Part shown: one piece after another, positions 1 to 8,142 of the stretch
Layout of the letters: each line of letters opens with the position of its first letter
Position numbering within the stretch: the stretch's first letter is position 1
NCBI GenBank assembly: GCA_022777285.1
Contig: JALFGN010000002.1
Coordinates: 1 to 33,674, forward strand
From: Blautia sp.
GTDB taxonomy: Bacteria; Bacillota; Clostridia; Lachnospirales; Lachnospiraceae
Reading direction: 5' to 3'
Length of the DNA stretch: 33,674 nucleotides
The notes under the pieces: model-generated
What the model saw: the letters and a program-made list of their open reading frames with translations, nothing else
Told to the model about the DNA's origin: nothing
Databases searched by the model: none
Program-made: the position numbers and the translations under genes

Positions 1-1300
1 TGCAGAAGTTTATAATGCACTTTCCGAATATCTTACAGAATCCCTTTCTTCCGATGTTGGATTTTCGAAAATCATGTACAAATATATGCTCCATAGTGAT
101 ATCATATCCGGAACACAGCTTTGTCTGATTCTGTATGACCAGGGAATTCTTGCGGAAGATGAGGCTACTTATTCTGCATTGGCTTCGGGTCAGAAAACAG
201 CCTATGATTTTGTGTTGGAAAAGATCAACAATCTGGAAATCAAGCCGTCTCAGCTGGCCCTTGATCCCTGTTCCGGCTCTCTTGTGATCACAGATGTCAA
301 TACTGGCGAAACACTGGCCTGCGTCACTTATCCGGGATATGACAACAATCGTCTGGCAAACCAGATGGATACTGCCTATTACTCAAAATTATCTTCGGAT
401 TTATCCCGGCCCTTTTACAACAAAGCCACACAGCAAAAAACAGCTCCGGGTTCTACTTTTAAGATTGTAACAGTCATTGCCGGTATGCAGGAAGGAATCA
501 TAAACGACGATTATTATATCAACTGTACCGGTGCTTTTAATCTGATCCAGCCATCGCCGCATTGTTGGAATCTTTCCGGTCATGGTGTGTTAGGTGTACA
601 GTCTGCAATCAAAGAATCCTGTAACATTTTCTTTTATAATGTTGCTTACGATATGGCCAGAGATGAAAAAAATAACTTCTCAGACTCTCTTGGACTTAGC
701 AAATTGCAAAAATATGCAAAACTGTTTCAGCTGGATGAAAAATCCGGACTGGAACTTTCGGAAGCACAGCCGGAAATTTCCAATGAGGACGTGATCCGGT
801 CTGCCATCGGACAGGGTACACACAACTATACGACTGCACAGCTTGCCCGTTATGTCACTACAATCGCCAACAGAGGAACCAGTTATTCTCTGTCTCTTCT
901 TGACAAAGTAACCGATTCCAAAGGAAATGTCCTCAATGACTTCACATCGGAAGTAATCAACACCATGGATATTCCGGACTATGAATGGGATATCGTTCAG
1001 GCAGGTATGCGTGAAGTGGTACAGAACAATGAAGCTTTTTCTGATCTTGATTTCCCTGTTTCCGGAAAAACAGGTACTGCAGAAAACACCGGACATCCAA
1101 GCCACGGTCTGTTTGTGGGATATGCCCCTTCGGACAGTCCGGAAATTGCAATCGCAGTCCGTATCGCAAATGGTTATAGTTCCGGTAATGCGGCAGCCGT
1201 TGCAAAAGATGTCATTAAATACAAATATGAGCTTGCAGATAAATCTCAGCTGGTAACCGGAACGGCTGCCTCTGAAGTAAGTACTGCTCAGACAGATTAA
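1..1300 (+). CDS. Class B penicillin-binding protein (PBP2/MrdA-like), 5' end outside window
   Basis: This is the C-terminal part of a peptidoglycan D,D-transpeptidase that cross-links the wall, probably for elongation. The frame is open from base 2 with no start, so the gene begins upstream; the first ATG (74) is internal. Numbering from that Met, the three transpeptidase motifs are present: STFK at 127-130 with the nucleophilic serine, SCN at 182-184, and KTGT at 332-335. A short Ser/Thr-rich tail follows. The N-terminal membrane anchor and dimerisation domain are not visible. The gene ends 22 bases before minD and sits in the block that in Clostridia normally reads mreBCD-mrdA-min-rodA, which favours an elongation PBP2. 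The family call is firm; the exact paralogue is inferred from neighbours. Confidence 0.9.
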   Translation, partial: AEVYNALSEYLTESLSSDVGFSKIMYKYMLHSDIISGTQLCLILYDQGILAEDEATYSALASGQKTAYDFVLEKINNLEIKPSQLALDPCSGSLVITDVNTGETLACVTYPGYDNNRLANQMDTAYYSKLSSDLSRPFYNKATQQKTAPGSTFKIVTVIAGMQEGIINDDYYINCTGAFNLIQPSPHCWNLSGHGVLGVQSAIKESCNIFFYNVAYDMARDEKNNFSDSLGLSKLQKYAKLFQLDEKSGLELSEAQPEISNEDVIRSAIGQGTHNYTTAQLARYVTTIANRGTSYSLSLLDKVTDSKGNVLNDFTSEVINTMDIPDYEWDIVQAGMREVVQNNEAFSDLDFPVSGKTGTAENTGHPSHGLFVGYAPSDSPEIAIAVRIANGYSSGNAAAVAKDVIKYKYELADKSQLVTGTAASEVSTAQTD

Positions 1301-1322
1301 AATCATATTTGGAGGATGAAAA

Positions 1323-2111
1323 ATGAGTGAAATTATTGTAATCACTTCCGGAAAAGGCGGAGTAGGAAAAACGACTGTAACCGCAAATCTTGGTTTAGGT
1401 CTTGCAAAACTGAATAAAAAAGTGGTCGTGGTTGATACCGATATCGGTTTGCGCAACCTGGATGTTGTACTGGGACTGGAGAACCGAATCATTTATAATC
1501 TGATCGATGTGATAGAAGGAACCTGTCGTATGAAACAGGGGCTGATCCGGGATAAACGGTGTGAAAATCTGTTTTTGCTTCCTTCTGCTCAGACAAAAGA
1601 CAAAACAGCGGTCACACCGGAGCAGATGATCAAATTGACCCGGGATCTTTCGGAAGAATTTGATTATATTCTCCTGGATTGTCCGGCAGGAATCGAGCAG
1701 GGATTCAAAAATGCCATTGCCGGAGCCAACCGCGCAATCGTAGTTACCACCCCTGAAGTTTCCGCAATCCGGGACGCAGACCGTATCATCGGTCTGCTGC
1801 AGGCAAATGAAATGCCGGAGATCCATCTTCTCATCAATCGTTTACGTATGGATATGATCCGGCGCGGAGAAATGATGTCTGTAGAAGATGTGACAGAGAT
1901 TTTGGCTGTTGACCTGATTGGTGCCGTTCCGGATGACGAAGCCGTTGTCATTGCAACGAATCAGGGAGAACCGCTTTGTGGACAGGATTCTCTTTCCGGA
2001 CAGGCGTTTTCCAATATCTGCCGAAGAATTACAGGAGAGGAGATCCCCCTTCTGGATTTTCAGGTCAAAAAAGGAATGTGGAAGCGATTATCCGGTATGT
2101 TCCGAAAATAA
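1323..2111 (+). CDS. minD: Septum site-determining ATPase MinD
   Basis: MinD is a membrane-cycling ATPase of the ParA/MRP family that positions the division septum together with MinE and MinC. The 262-residue protein opens with the deviant Walker A motif SGKGGVGKTT (residues 9-18), including the signature lysine K11. It ends with the short amphipathic membrane-targeting helix typical of MinD (KKGMWKRLSGMFRK). The ATG at 1323 follows a GGAGG about 7 bases upstream. It lies between the penicillin-binding protein and minE and is probably co-transcribed with both. No minC is found between it and the PBP. Confidence 0.96.
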   Translation: MSEIIVITSGKGGVGKTTVTANLGLGLAKLNKKVVVVDTDIGLRNLDVVLGLENRIIYNLIDVIEGTCRMKQGLIRDKRCENLFLLPSAQTKDKTAVTPEQMIKLTRDLSEEFDYILLDCPAGIEQGFKNAIAGANRAIVVTTPEVSAIRDADRIIGLLQANEMPEIHLLINRLRMDMIRRGEMMSVEDVTEILAVDLIGAVPDDEAVVIATNQGEPLCGQDSLSGQAFSNICRRITGEEIPLLDFQVKKGMWKRLSGMFRK

Positions 2112-2133
2112 TCATTAAAGGAGGATGCGTGCG

Positions 2134-2385
2134 TTGCTTCATTTCAGGAATAAACCTTCCGGTCTTGTAGCAAAAGACCGGTTAAAGCTTCTTCTTGTAG
2201 CAGAGAGGATGGATTGTTCTCCACAAATGATGACCATGCTTCAGAATGATCTGGTTCTTGCAGCAGGAAAATATTTTGCAGTTGCAGAACGTCAGGTGGA
2301 AATTCGATATCTGAAAGAATCCACCACATTTCTGATCAAGATGCCTTTAAAAACGGATCTACACAAATCATACCCAGGATTTTGA
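2134..2385 (+). CDS. minE: Cell division topological specificity factor MinE (probable UUG start)
   Basis: MinE stimulates the MinD ATPase and drives Min oscillation or patterning. The protein of about 83 residues has the family layout: an N-terminal LHFRNKPSG stretch, the MinD-stimulating segment with AKDRLKLLLVAER, and a C-terminal dimerisation domain with DLVLAAGKYF. An in-frame ATG at 2125 directly abuts the AAAGGAGG (2117-2124), leaving no ribosome spacing. The in-frame TTG at 2134 is 9 bases downstream of that site and is the better start. It begins 22 bases after minD and precedes rodA by 37 bases, so the three are likely one transcription unit. Confidence 0.93.
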   Translation: MLHFRNKPSGLVAKDRLKLLLVAERMDCSPQMMTMLQNDLVLAAGKYFAVAERQVEIRYLKESTTFLIKMPLKTDLHKSYPGF

Positions 2386-2422
2386 TAAAACAGAAAAGGA
2401 CATATAGAATTAAGGTGTTTTC

Positions 2423-3553
2423 ATGATAAGACAATATAAATTACGCGATTATAATTTTAAATTGGTAGTTTTTCTGATCGTTCTCACATTTACAGGCGTT
2501 CTTCTTGTAGGAAGTGCGGAACCCACGCTGCAAAACAAACAATTTGCAGGAATGATCCTCGGACTGACTCTGATGGTAATTGTTTCTTTGATGGATTTCA
2601 GCTGGATTTTGAACTTCTATTGGATTATGTATATTTTTAATGTATTGCTGCTCCTGTCCGTATGGATTTTCGGTTCCGAATCCAATGGAGCTTCCCGCTG
2701 GCTGAAAATCGGAGGCTTCGGCTTCCAGCCTACAGAACTTTCAAAAATTATCATTATCCTGTTTTTTTCACGGTTTTTGATGGAACACGAAGAAGATCTG
2801 AATACGTTCCGGACTTTGTGTCAGACTATTGTGCTTGCAGTAATCCCACTGGTCCTGATTTTCGGACAGCCAGACTTGAAAAATACCATAACAGTTGCTA
2901 TACTTGTCTGTATATTACTTTATATTGCAGGACTCAGTTATAAGATCATAGGCGGTACTCTGCTGATTATCATACCTTTGATTATTGTTTTTCTTTTTAT
3001 TGTAATACAGCCGGATCAAAAACTGATCAAAGATTATCAGAGAGATCGAATTATGACGTTCCTTCATTCGGACGAAGAGGAATATTCCGATGATGTCATT
3101 CAGCAGAACAATTCGGTTATGGCAATCGGTTCCGGAAAACTGACGGGAAAAGGACTGAACAACAATGAAGTAGCTTCTGCAAACAAGGGGAACTTTGTTG
3201 CAGAAAGTCAAACAGACTTTATCTTTTCCGTAGCAGGGGAAGAGCTTGGTTTTCTGGGAAGTGCCTCGATTCTTGCAGTACTTTTTATGATTATTTATGA
3301 ATGTATCAAAACCGGCTGGCAGGCGAAAGATCTTTCCGGGAAACTGATCTGTACCGGAATCGCTTCCATTATTGCTGTCCAGGGATTTATTAATATCTGT
3401 GTTGCAACAGGGATTGCCCCGAATACAGGAACGCCCCTTCCTTTCGTAAGTCACGGACTTTCTTCTATGATTAGTCTGTATATTGGGATGGGTCTGGTTT
3501 TGAACATTGGTTTACAGAAAAACAGAAATTACAGGGAGGTTAAAAAATCGTGA
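2423..3553 (+). CDS. rodA: RodA/FtsW/SpoVE-family peptidoglycan glycosyltransferase, probably RodA
   Basis: SEDS proteins polymerise lipid II into glycan strands and work with a partner class B PBP. This 376-residue, highly hydrophobic protein has about ten membrane segments. Family motifs include NGASRWL, GFQPTELSK near the middle, DFIFSVAGEELGF, and the C-terminal PFVSHGLSSM stretch followed by a last helix. The position after PBP-minD-minE points to RodA rather than FtsW or SpoVE. The stop TGA at 3551-3553 overlaps the GTG start of the next gene, implying translational coupling. Confidence 0.92.
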   Translation: MIRQYKLRDYNFKLVVFLIVLTFTGVLLVGSAEPTLQNKQFAGMILGLTLMVIVSLMDFSWILNFYWIMYIFNVLLLLSVWIFGSESNGASRWLKIGGFGFQPTELSKIIIILFFSRFLMEHEEDLNTFRTLCQTIVLAVIPLVLIFGQPDLKNTITVAILVCILLYIAGLSYKIIGGTLLIIIPLIIVFLFIVIQPDQKLIKDYQRDRIMTFLHSDEEEYSDDVIQQNNSVMAIGSGKLTGKGLNNNEVASANKGNFVAESQTDFIFSVAGEELGFLGSASILAVLFMIIYECIKTGWQAKDLSGKLICTGIASIIAVQGFINICVATGIAPNTGTPLPFVSHGLSSMISLYIGMGLVLNIGLQKNRNYREVKKS

Positions 3554-3945
3554 ATATCGGACTTATTGCTCACAATTCCAAGAAAAAACTGATGCAGAAT
3601 TTCTGCATCGCATACAGAAACATCCTTTCCCAAAATACGCTTTATGCCACCGGCACAACAGGGAGACTGATTGAAGAGGCAACCAATCTGACGGTTCATA
3701 AATTTCTGTCAGGCCATCTTGGAGGAGAACTGCAGATGGGTGCCCTGATTGAACAAAATCAGATGGATTTGATTATTTATCTTCGGGAACCATTGGCTCC
3801 TCAGAAACACGATCCGGATGTAAAACGGATTTTTCATCTGTGCGATACCCATAATATTCCACTGGCAACCAATCTTGCCACAGCAGAGATGATGATCAAA
3901 TCTCTGGACAGAGGAGAGTTAGACTGGCGTGAAATGTACAAATAA
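3550..3945 (+). CDS. mgsA: Methylglyoxal synthase homologue with altered active-site aspartates
   Basis: MgsA converts dihydroxyacetone phosphate to methylglyoxal and phosphate. The 131-residue protein matches the family over its whole length: ATGTTG phosphate-binding motif at 33-38, SGHLGG at 54-59, HDPDV at 87-91, and NIPLATNLATAE. Aligned by eye to the E. coli enzyme from memory, the four conserved aspartates D20, D71, D91 and D101 correspond here to N9, E60, E80 and D90. Only the last is kept, along with His98 (H87). The start is GTG, overlapping the rodA stop as GTGA. It may be a lineage variant of MgsA or a protein with changed activity. Homology is secure; catalysis is not. Confidence 0.85.
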   Translation: MNIGLIAHNSKKKLMQNFCIAYRNILSQNTLYATGTTGRLIEEATNLTVHKFLSGHLGGELQMGALIEQNQMDLIIYLREPLAPQKHDPDVKRIFHLCDTHNIPLATNLATAEMMIKSLDRGELDWREMYK

Positions 3946-4993
3946 TACCAACCCGACAAAAAAGAAAAAACTTTCAAAAAAAGAACTGCACAGAAAAAAG
4001 ATACGGAAAACCCTGTTTTTGAGTATCTTTCTCATCATCCTTTTCCTTTCCGGAATTCTTGGACTGGTTCTTTTGAAAAATCATAAAACTGCCTATATGC
4101 CAACTCCTTTTCGTTTATCCGTCGAAGTATTCGGACAGACGACTGGAGAAAATACACTGGTCGCTGAGGGCTTGGCTGCCGACTTATGTGTGGGTGCAGG
4201 GGATACCCCTATGGATGGAATAGAAGCACAAGGGGATGAAAGAGCAGCACTTTTTGATATTCAGAATAAAAAGCTGCTGTTCTCCAAATCTCTCTATGAA
4301 AAATCTTATCCTGCCAGTATCACAAAAATCATGACTGCTCTGGTAGCTATGGAACATGCAGATATGGAACAGACGGTTACCATTGCAGCCGAGGATGTGA
4401 CGCTGGAGGCAGATTCGCAAGTATGTGGACTGGCTGCCGGAGATCAGATTACCATGGATCAGCTTTTTCATGCGCTTCTTGTGTATTCCGCGAATGATGC
4501 TGCAATGGCAATTGCCAGAACAGTAGGCGGCGGCAGCGTGGATACCTTTGTTCAGATGATGAACGAAGAAGCACAACGTCTTGGAATGACAGGCAGCCAT
4601 TTTGTAAATCCACACGGTCTTCATAACGAAGATCACTATACGACTGTATATGACATTTATCTGATGTTAAATGAAGCCATGAAACATCAGGAATTTACAG
4701 ATATTACACAATTATCCAACTGTGTCATCACTTATGTATCTTCCGATGGTACCGAGCGCCAGAAATGGCTGGATGCAACCGATCAGTACCTGACTGGTGA
4801 ATCCAGTCCGCCAAAAGGTGTCACGATTCTCGGAGGAAAAACAGGAACCACAGCCAAAGCCGGCGCCTGTCTTGCATTGATGGTCCAGAACAATTACGGA
4901 GAACCGTTTGTCTCAATTGTTCTCAATGCAGAGAATAAGCCGATTCTGTACGAAAGAATGAATCAGCTGCTTGAAAGCATGAACCGTTCTTAA
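3929..4993 (+). CDS. D-alanyl-D-alanine carboxypeptidase (peptidase S11, DacA-like)
   Basis: This is a membrane-anchored low-molecular-weight PBP that trims the terminal D-alanine from peptidoglycan stem peptides. The 354-residue protein starts at GTG 3929, overlapping mgsA by 17 bases. It has a very basic N-terminus (KKKKLSKKELHRKKIRK), then one hydrophobic segment at about 29-50 that may be an uncleaved anchor. The S11 motifs are intact: SITK at 130-133 with the active serine, SAN at 187-189, and KTGT at 304-307 in GGKTGTTAKAG. It lacks the long C-terminal domain of classical DacA, so any anchoring is N-terminal. It is the last gene of the cell-shape block. Confidence 0.9.
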   Translation: MKCTNNTNPTKKKKLSKKELHRKKIRKTLFLSIFLIILFLSGILGLVLLKNHKTAYMPTPFRLSVEVFGQTTGENTLVAEGLAADLCVGAGDTPMDGIEAQGDERAALFDIQNKKLLFSKSLYEKSYPASITKIMTALVAMEHADMEQTVTIAAEDVTLEADSQVCGLAAGDQITMDQLFHALLVYSANDAAMAIARTVGGGSVDTFVQMMNEEAQRLGMTGSHFVNPHGLHNEDHYTTVYDIYLMLNEAMKHQEFTDITQLSNCVITYVSSDGTERQKWLDATDQYLTGESSPPKGVTILGGKTGTTAKAGACLALMVQNNYGEPFVSIVLNAENKPILYERMNQLLESMNRS

Positions 4994-5032
4994 ATGTTTG
5001 TTAAATTTTTTCACATTTTTTTCATTTTGTTG

Positions 5033-5061
5033 TTGTATTCCTAAACGAAATGCACTATAAT
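5033..5061 (+). promoter_or_regulatory. Sigma-A-type promoter for the small P-loop gene
   Basis: A TTGTAT -35 (5033-5038) and perfect TATAAT -10 (5056-5061) are separated by 17 bases. The site is about 65 bases ahead of the start at 5127, in an AT-rich gap after the carboxypeptidase gene, and makes the downstream gene an independent unit. Confidence 0.7.
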
Positions 5062-5126
5062 TAATTCCAAGATAACCACGTTTTTAGTAAAAATACATAT
5101 TACGTGCGGCTAAGGAGGAAAATGCG

Positions 5127-5552
5127 ATGGTTCAGTTAATAGTAGGGGAAAAAGGTAAAGGAAAAACAAAAGTACTTCTTGATAAGGCAAATGCAGGTGT
5201 AAAAGCTGCAAATGGTTCAGTTGCATATCTGGATAAAAGTACAAAACATATGTATGAACTGAATAATAAAATACGTCTTATCAATGTTACTGAATATGAA
5301 ATTCAGAACTGTCATGAGTTTGTAGGTTTTATCCGTGGAATTCTCTCTCAGGATAATGATTTGGAACAGTTGTATCTTGACAGCTTTTTAAGAATTTCAA
5401 AACTGGAAGAAGAGGAAGAAAAAATTGCTGAAGTACTTCTGGAACTGGAGAAACTTGGCAAACATTTTGGTTTATCTTTTATCATCAGTCTTTCCAAAAA
5501 TGAAAGTGATCTTCCTGAAGAAGTAAAAGGTATGATCGAAACATCGTTATAA
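5127..5552 (+). CDS. Small P-loop NTPase-like protein of unknown function
   Basis: I do not recognise a characterised family. The 141-residue protein opens with a Walker A-like P-loop, GEKGKGKT, at residues 7-14, directly after the first beta strand (VQLIV). There is no convincing Walker B aspartate; a late hydrophobic strand (LSFIISLS) ends in serine. An acidic coiled-coil-like run (LEEEEEKIAEVLLELEKL) lies at about 92-109. Similar short Lachnospiraceae proteins are often auto-annotated as PilT-like, which this sequence does not support. It has AAGGAGG upstream, its own strong promoter and a strong terminator, so it is a monocistronic gene. Nucleotide binding is plausible; function is unknown. 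Confidence 0.8.
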   Translation: MVQLIVGEKGKGKTKVLLDKANAGVKAANGSVAYLDKSTKHMYELNNKIRLINVTEYEIQNCHEFVGFIRGILSQDNDLEQLYLDSFLRISKLEEEEEKIAEVLLELEKLGKHFGLSFIISLSKNESDLPEEVKGMIETSL

Positions 5553-5570
5553 AATACAAAGAAAAAGCCA

Positions 5571-5617
5571 GGCCGCTGCACATGATACGGATCACAAAAT
5601 GTGCAGCGGCCTTTTTT
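5571..5617. terminator. Strong bidirectional intrinsic terminator
   Basis: A perfect 13-bp stem (GGCCGCTGCACAT, 5571-5583, with ATGTGCAGCGGCC, 5599-5611) is followed by TTTTTT on the plus strand. On the minus strand it is followed by TTTTTC after a short gap. It separates the P-loop gene from the convergent DUF378 gene, whose stop codon lies in the T tract. Confidence 0.92.
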
Positions 5618-5828
5618 AGTCTTCACCCATCGTCCGGATTCTTCCAAACAGACTCAAAAGATAAAGTCCACAGATTCCAACCAGAATATATACAATGCGG
5701 GAAATCCATGACATATCTCCGAACAGAAAACTGACCAGATTAAACCGGAACAAACCGATTAACCCCCAGTTCAATGCGCCGATCACAGTAATCACCAATG
5801 CCGTATAGTCCAAACCATTTGATTTCAT
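5616..5828 (-). CDS. DUF378 small membrane protein (YuzA-like)
   Basis: This is a 70-residue protein with two hydrophobic helices, at about residues 8-30 and 42-62. The first contains the family pattern TVIGALNWGLIGLFRFNLV, and the second, after MSWISR, contains YILVGICGLYLL. DUF378 proteins are widespread small membrane proteins of unknown role. The ATG at 5828 follows AAAGGAGG at 7 bases. It is transcribed against the P-loop gene and away from the HlyD-like gene, with no operon partner. Confidence 0.88.
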   Translation of the reverse strand: MKSNGLDYTALVITVIGALNWGLIGLFRFNLVSFLFGDMSWISRIVYILVGICGLYLLSLFGRIRTMGED

Positions 5829-5896
5829 ATCTTTGCCTCCTTTGTCTTTTTCTATTTTTTACAGATATGATTCTTTTTATACGGAAAAATTTCCTA

Positions 5897-5925
5897 TTGT
5901 ACTTAAAAGCCGAAAATGATAAAAT
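5897..5925 (+). promoter_or_regulatory. Promoter for the HlyD-like gene and downstream division cluster
   Basis: TTGTAC (-35, 5897-5902) and TAAAAT (-10, 5920-5925) have 17-base spacing. The expected transcription start near 5932 lies downstream of an upstream in-frame ATG (5929), which supports the TTG at 5953 as the true start codon of the next gene. Confidence 0.65.
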
Positions 5926-5952
5926 GAAATGCGTATGAAAGGAGATCGCCCA

Positions 5953-7419
5953 TTGTTTTTCTTAAAAAAGATTTTTCTTGCAATAAAAAAAGTGATTACG
6001 GTGAATATCGCTACTATAATATTCAGTGCATTATTTCTGTACATGCTGATTACGGTATTTCTTTACGTAACTTCTTCTCACGTAACTTCCTATCAGGTTA
6101 CCTCCGGTACATTAGCGAAAAATCCGGTCTGTACGGCATTGGCTATACGCAGTGAAGAAATTGTCACTTCCGATCAAACCGGTTATATTCGTTACCTGGC
6201 CCCCGATAGTATGAAAGTCCGCAAAAATGGCAATGTTTATGCAATTGGTGACAGTAAGCTTCAAACAGCTGAAATCCCGCTGAGCACAGATCAGTTAAAA
6301 AAGATTCAAAAGAAAACGGCTGAATTTTCCAATTCCTTTGACAGTTCTGATTTTTATGATACTTACAGCTTTAAATATCAACTGGAAGGACTTATGATTG
6401 CAGAAAATAACCTTACTTCTGCACCTGCGGAAAAATTTGAAAACGAATCATCGGAAGAAGAAGCACAGTATGATGAAAACGGCCTTCCTGCGGTAAAAGG
6501 AAGTCATTCGATTGCACTTGGAAATCAGACGATCTGCACCGCCCCTTCTTCCGGTCTTGTAGCTTATTATACCGACGGCTATGAAGATAAAACAACGGAA
6601 AACCTTTCTTTGGAAGATTTTAATCAGAAATCCTATCAAAAAAAGGATCTGATTACAACGAAAGAAATCACATCCGGCACCTGCGTTTACAAACTGATTA
6701 CCAGTGATAACTGGACGCTTATGGTTCCCATTTCCGATCGAATTGCTTCCCGTCTGTCCGGAAGAAGTTACATTCAGGTGAAATTCCAAAGCGATGGAAA
6801 ATCCCAGAATGGACAATTAAGCATTGTTGAGATCGATGGGCAAAAAATTGCAAAGATCGATTTAAAAAATGGTATGATCCGCTATGCATCCAGTCGTTTT
6901 CTTAATGTGGAACTTGTAATCAATACTACAATCGGGCTGAAGATTCCAACCAGCTCCATTGTTACAAAAGCGTTCTATCTGATTCCTTCTTCTTATCTCA
7001 CATATGGCGGGAATAATAACGAGAAGGGATTTCTAAAACAAGTTATCACAGATGAGAAGGATGGTTCTACCGAATTTGTAGCTGCTACCATTTATAAAAA
7101 TGATGCAGAAGAAGAGGAGGAGGAAACCGTACCGGTGAAAACTCCCTACTGTTATGTAGATAAAGAAACTTTACAGAAAGGCGATGTTTTGTGCAAACCG
7201 GATTCTTCTGAAACCTTTACCGTTGGAGAAATTGATTATCTGGACGGCGTTTATTGTATGAATAAAGGCTACGCGGTATTTCGCCGTATTGATACCCTGC
7301 AGTCAAACGAAGAATTCTGCCTGGTAAAAAAAGATACCCTATATGGACTCAGTGAATTTGACCAGATTGTACTGGAAGGTGAATCTGTACAGGAAGAAGA
7401 TATACTGACAGGAAAGTAG
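5953..7419 (+). CDS. HlyD-like single-pass membrane protein in the sepF cluster
   Basis: This 488-residue protein has a basic N-terminus and one transmembrane helix at about 14-40 (VNIATIIFSALFLYMLITV), then a large predicted extracytoplasmic part. The segment after the helix resembles membrane-fusion/HlyD-type adaptors, with repeated beta-hairpin 'G-x-V/I-x-x-L' patterns and an acidic loop (EEEEEETVPV) near the C-terminus. No ABC or RND partner gene lies nearby; instead it heads the yggS-sepF-ylmH run. The in-frame ATG at 5929 precedes the predicted transcription start, whereas TTG at 5953 sits 7 bases after AAAGGAGA. A wall or division role is inferred from context only. Confidence 0.75.
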   Translation: MFFLKKIFLAIKKVITVNIATIIFSALFLYMLITVFLYVTSSHVTSYQVTSGTLAKNPVCTALAIRSEEIVTSDQTGYIRYLAPDSMKVRKNGNVYAIGDSKLQTAEIPLSTDQLKKIQKKTAEFSNSFDSSDFYDTYSFKYQLEGLMIAENNLTSAPAEKFENESSEEEAQYDENGLPAVKGSHSIALGNQTICTAPSSGLVAYYTDGYEDKTTENLSLEDFNQKSYQKKDLITTKEITSGTCVYKLITSDNWTLMVPISDRIASRLSGRSYIQVKFQSDGKSQNGQLSIVEIDGQKIAKIDLKNGMIRYASSRFLNVELVINTTIGLKIPTSSIVTKAFYLIPSSYLTYGGNNNEKGFLKQVITDEKDGSTEFVAATIYKNDAEEEEEETVPVKTPYCYVDKETLQKGDVLCKPDSSETFTVGEIDYLDGVYCMNKGYAVFRRIDTLQSNEEFCLVKKDTLYGLSEFDQIVLEGESVQEEDILTGK

Positions 7420-7430
7420 GAGAGGATAAA

Positions 7431-8126
7431 ATGAGTGTTATTGAAAATTACAGAATCGTAGATGAAAAAGTCAGAAAAGCCTGTGAAAGAGCAGGAAGAA
7501 AAAGAGAGGAGGTTACTCTGATCGCAGTAAGCAAAACAAAACCTGTTTCCATGATCGAAGAACTGCTTCCATTGCATGTAGTTGACTTTGGAGAAAACAA
7601 AGTACAGGAACTGACTTCCAAATCAGAAATACTTTCTTCCGATCTTCATTGGCATATGATTGGTCATCTTCAGCGAAATAAAGTAAAATACATCATTGAT
7701 AAGGCCTGCCTGATTCACTCCGTAGATTCTCTGCGGCTTGCAGAGACAATCAGCCAGGAAGCTGTGAAAAAAAATGTCACTGCTTCCATTCTGATTGAAG
7801 TGAACGTAGCAGGAGAAGAAAGCAAGTTTGGTGTTGCTCCAAACGATACGGAAGAGCTCATTGAGAAAATTTCACATTTGTCGAATATTCAGGTAAAAGG
7901 TCTTATGACCATCGCACCTTTTGTTGAAAATGCGGAGGAAAACAGAGAAATTTTTAGAAATTTAAGAAATTTAAGTGTTGACATCCAGGAGAAAAAATTT
8001 AATAATGTTACTATGAATGTGCTCAGTATGGGCATGACAGGTGACTATGAAGTCGCAATTGAAGAAGGTGCTACTATGGTACGGGTAGGTACCGGAATCT
8101 TCGGAGAAAGAGACTATAGCAAATAA
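7431..8126 (+). CDS. Pyridoxal phosphate homeostasis protein (YggS/YlmE/PROSC)
   Basis: This is a PLP-binding alanine-racemase-fold protein that buffers intracellular vitamin B6 and affects amino-acid metabolism; it is not a racemase. The 231 residues show the expected landmarks: AVSKTKP with the PLP lysine K35, HMIGHLQRNKVKYI, VNVAGEESKFG, GLMTIAP, and the C-terminal LSMGMTGDYEVAI and VRVGTGIFGER. It begins 11 bases after the HlyD-like gene with GGAGAGG upstream and precedes sepF by 16 bases, the standard Firmicute arrangement. Confidence 0.95.
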   Translation: MSVIENYRIVDEKVRKACERAGRKREEVTLIAVSKTKPVSMIEELLPLHVVDFGENKVQELTSKSEILSSDLHWHMIGHLQRNKVKYIIDKACLIHSVDSLRLAETISQEAVKKNVTASILIEVNVAGEESKFGVAPNDTEELIEKISHLSNIQVKGLMTIAPFVENAEENREIFRNLRNLSVDIQEKKFNNVTMNVLSMGMTGDYEVAIEEGATMVRVGTGIFGERDYSK

Positions 8127-8142
8127 GATTGGAGATTTTATC

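Noticed and set aside
680-1492. 270-codon reading frame on the minus strand opposite the PBP and minD
   Set aside because: It lies antisense to two well-supported genes, has no ribosome site or family motifs, and its Cys/Phe/Ile-rich composition is typical of a reverse-frame shadow.
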